Position numbers and translations under genes: made by a program | The notes under the pieces: generated by a model | The model's database searches: none | What the model saw: the letters and a program-made list of their open reading frames with translations, nothing else | Told to the model about the DNA's origin: nothing | Shown here: one piece after another, positions 62,607 to 64,000 of the stretch | Layout: each line of letters begins with the position of its first letter | Numbering within the stretch: position 1 is the stretch's first letter | Source: Xanthocytophaga flava | GTDB taxonomy: Bacteria; Bacteroidota; Bacteroidia; Cytophagales; 172606-1 | Assembly: GCA_030068525.1 (NCBI GenBank) | Contig: JASJOS010000014.1 | Span: forward strand, 124,001 to 188,000 | Reading direction: 5' to 3' | Length of the DNA: 64,000 nucleotides

Positions 62607-63707
62607 CTATTTACTAAACAGTTTGTGTGTTATGCTGGTTTGATCGAACCGATAAAGAAAGTCCTGTGTTTTCTCCGGGTTAGCTATGAAGTATGAAGAA
62701 ATCAGTGGATACATTATACTGTGCACCTGCTGATAAATAAGTCTGGATTCGAGTTGTTTAGAATATTCTGCCAGACTACTTATATGGTTTTGCATGTTGC
62801 AGATCAGAATAAGTCCATTGTCAAGTTTCTTTTTTTGAACCTTATGGTTGCTAAGCTTATTCTTTTTTACATACCGCTTGCAGACAGCGACTAATGCATC
62901 CTCAATAGCTTCCTTTACCTGACTACCATCTGAGTTGTCTCTATCATTGTAAAAATGTAAGAAATAAGGTGATGGGTCCCAATCAGTACGATAGACCAGA
63001 ATAATCTGGTAGTATGTATCCTGAATCTTACCTTCATAATGGATTTCAATTTCTACTTTGCCAGGGATAAGCTTTAATACTCTTTCATATAAGTATGCTA
63101 TTCCTTGTGGAAAGTGATAGTAATTCTGATTCACATATTTCTGTCGGGTATCGGTGAGCAGAATCTGGAGACCTTTGGAGAGAATAGCCTGTTGGCAAAG
63201 TTTTTCGCTTAAAATCTGGTAATCGATTTCTGCAATAGGTAGGATAGTCGGGTCAATATGAAATTGAATCACCACTCGTTCTAACACGGGCTCATGCGAT
63301 GATGATTCATATAGGGCCGGCATAGATTCTCCTTTACTTAGAATGATTTGCTGACCTGAAATAACCTGCAACTGATCTGCGATTACAGTTAACACTTTCG
63401 GAATATACTTGTCTGGTGTTGTAGCATGAAAATCCATCTGAAACAGCTCAAGGAAAACATTCATGTTTTCATGGCCTTCGATAATCAGGCAAAACAGATT
63501 ATCCTGAGTTACTTTCACAGAAAAGAAAAGTTGGCTGCTCTGACAAGCTTCGATACAATCCTGGAGTAAGCTGCAAATGAGATTGATGATTCCATCTCCA
63601 TCACTAGCCCGACCACCAATGTACATGTGAGGTCTTTTTCGAATGGCTTCTTCTCCAATAATAATCTGTGGCTCTGGAGTAGTCTGAGGATCTGTCATAA
63701 GTGACAT
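62607..63707 (-). CDS. GyrB/ParE-like protein with degraded ATPase motifs
   Basis: 366 residues; ATG at 63698 is an alternative start. Residues 19-40 (EEAIRKRPHMYIGGRASDGD) copy the GyrB N-terminal signature, and NYYHFPQGIAYLYERVLKL near 215 recalls the FHFEGGIxSFVxYL segment at the GyrB transducer border. But the N box is LLQDCIEACQSS instead of EVVDNAIDEAL, so the catalytic Glu and the Mg-binding Asn are gone, and the DDGRGIPV segment reads IIEGHENMNVF. There is no Toprim domain. It is probably a non-hydrolysing GyrB fold, possibly a decoy or an immunity protein. It lies 118 bases downstream of the amidase gene on the same strand and is followed by a displaced amidase tail. Confidence 0.65.
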   Translation of the reverse strand: MSLMTDPQTTPEPQIIIGEEAIRKRPHMYIGGRASDGDGIINLICSLLQDCIEACQSSQLFFSVKVTQDNLFCLIIEGHENMNVFLELFQMDFHATTPDKYIPKVLTVIADQLQVISGQQIILSKGESMPALYESSSHEPVLERVVIQFHIDPTILPIAEIDYQILSEKLCQQAILSKGLQILLTDTRQKYVNQNYYHFPQGIAYLYERVLKLIPGKVEIEIHYEGKIQDTYYQIILVYRTDWDPSPYFLHFYNDRDNSDGSQVKEAIEDALVAVCKRYVKKNKLSNHKVQKKKLDNGLILICNMQNHISSLAEYSKQLESRLIYQQVHSIMYPLISSYFIANPEKTQDFLYRFDQTSITHKLFSK

Positions 63708-63757
63708 ATTTAAGAAATATGGTTAAAGTATAAGGCCTGAAAAGTACTACGGATTTG

Positions 63758-63820
63758 TATAAGTACAATGACAAGATATATAGATCAGGCCAGGCTATAT
63801 GTCTTGTCATTGTACTTATA
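63758..63820. repeat. Long hairpin between the amidase and GyrB-like genes
   Basis: The 19 bases 63758-63776 pair exactly with 63802-63820; the stem continues for seven more positions with one mismatch, giving about 26 bp around 11 bases. There is no T run on the minus strand, so it is not a classical terminator. Confidence 0.7.
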
Positions 63821-63824
63821 AGGG

Positions 63825-64000
63825 TTACCGTTTCCAAACTTGCTTAAAGTACTTCTCATAGCCAAACGGATCGCGCCACTCGATGTTGTGCTCTGGAATA
63901 CCTAGTTGTTTGAGCCAGGTGGGGACAAAGAAGCTCGGACAACCTTTGTTGTCAAACTGGTTATGTCCGGCAATCTTGACATTGGGAGCATAGCCTAATA
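63825..64000 (-). CDS. T7-lysozyme-type N-acetylmuramoyl-L-alanine amidase (C-terminal end only)
   Basis: 58 codons are inside the window; the gene continues to the right. IAGHNQFDNKGCPSFFVPTW has the H-x5-K-x-C spacing of the Amidase_2/T7 lysozyme active site (His122, Lys128 and Cys130 there), where His and Cys bind Zn and Lys assists catalysis. The tail LKQLGIPEHNIEWRDPFG plus YEKYFKQVWKR is unlike standard endolysins and is the unit repeated at 48344, 58373, 59653 and 62559. The enzyme would cut the bond between MurNAc and the peptide stem. Whether it is a stand-alone lysin or the end of a larger secreted effector cannot be seen. Confidence 0.8.
   Translation of the reverse strand, partial: LGYAPNVKIAGHNQFDNKGCPSFFVPTWLKQLGIPEHNIEWRDPFGYEKYFKQVWKR

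Noticed and set aside
1-64000. CRISPR arrays, rRNA genes, intact insertion sequences or integrases
   Set aside because: No regularly spaced repeat-spacer pattern, no rRNA sequence and no transposase or integrase motif was seen on either strand.

Overview
The window looks like chromosomal DNA of a Bacteroidota bacterium, probably of the order Cytophagales. The pointers are moderately low GC, candidate promoters with the Bacteroidota -7 element TAnnTTTG, almost no Shine-Dalgarno sequences, many lipoproteins, a SUF Fe-S operon with a bacilliredoxin, SBBP-type propeller proteins and regulators that join TPRs or membrane segments to kinase or AraC domains. The genus is inference. There is one tRNA (Glu, TTC), no rRNA, no CRISPR and no intact transposase or integrase.

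Layout. 0-7 kb: a truncated secreted protein, an OmpR/HK two-component pair, an APC permease and a TPR histidine kinase. 7-16 kb: an SGNH/MBOAT acyl-transfer pair, then AraC-type regulators mixed with class C serine hydrolases, a PEBP protein and tRNA-Glu. 16-25 kb: a GH13 branching enzyme, a stress-like group (PA2169-type bundle protein, helical lipoprotein, DUF1328 protein), an S9 peptidase and a membrane metallophosphoesterase. 25-33 kb: an amidohydrolase, then sufC-sufD-sufS-unknown-sufE-SufT-like-bacilliredoxin, closed by a perfect 56-bp palindrome; sufB is not here. 33-41 kb: an Omp85-like barrel, a macrodomain protein, a DinB protein, a third AraC/serine-hydrolase pair and a pglC-pglD-pglE-like set for a diamino-sugar lipid carrier. 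41-56 kb: an HExxH secreted protein, a lipoprotein, a beta-CASP hydrolase, a TIGR01777 epimerase, HxlR/SDR/DoxX, a cytochrome c peroxidase, a PhoX-like protein and an SBBP propeller lipoprotein. 56-64 kb: an accessory region of small unrecognised genes in both orientations.

The most unusual part is 56-64 kb plus a smaller island at 47.0-48.5 kb. The right edge holds the 3' end of a T7-lysozyme-type N-acetylmuramoyl-L-alanine amidase. Four shorter copies of that same 3' end lie among small, mostly exported or membrane proteins. Next to the amidase is a GyrB-like protein whose ATPase motifs are degraded. Together this resembles a polymorphic effector/immunity cassette array with displaced toxin tails; that reading is inference. 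The 47-48.5 kb island is also bounded by 65-bp direct repeats derived from the 3' end of an HxlR gene.

A dispersed repeat of two hairpins, whose stems change sequence while keeping pairing, occurs at 11.43-11.63 and 42.78-42.98 kb, each copy just behind a strong terminator.
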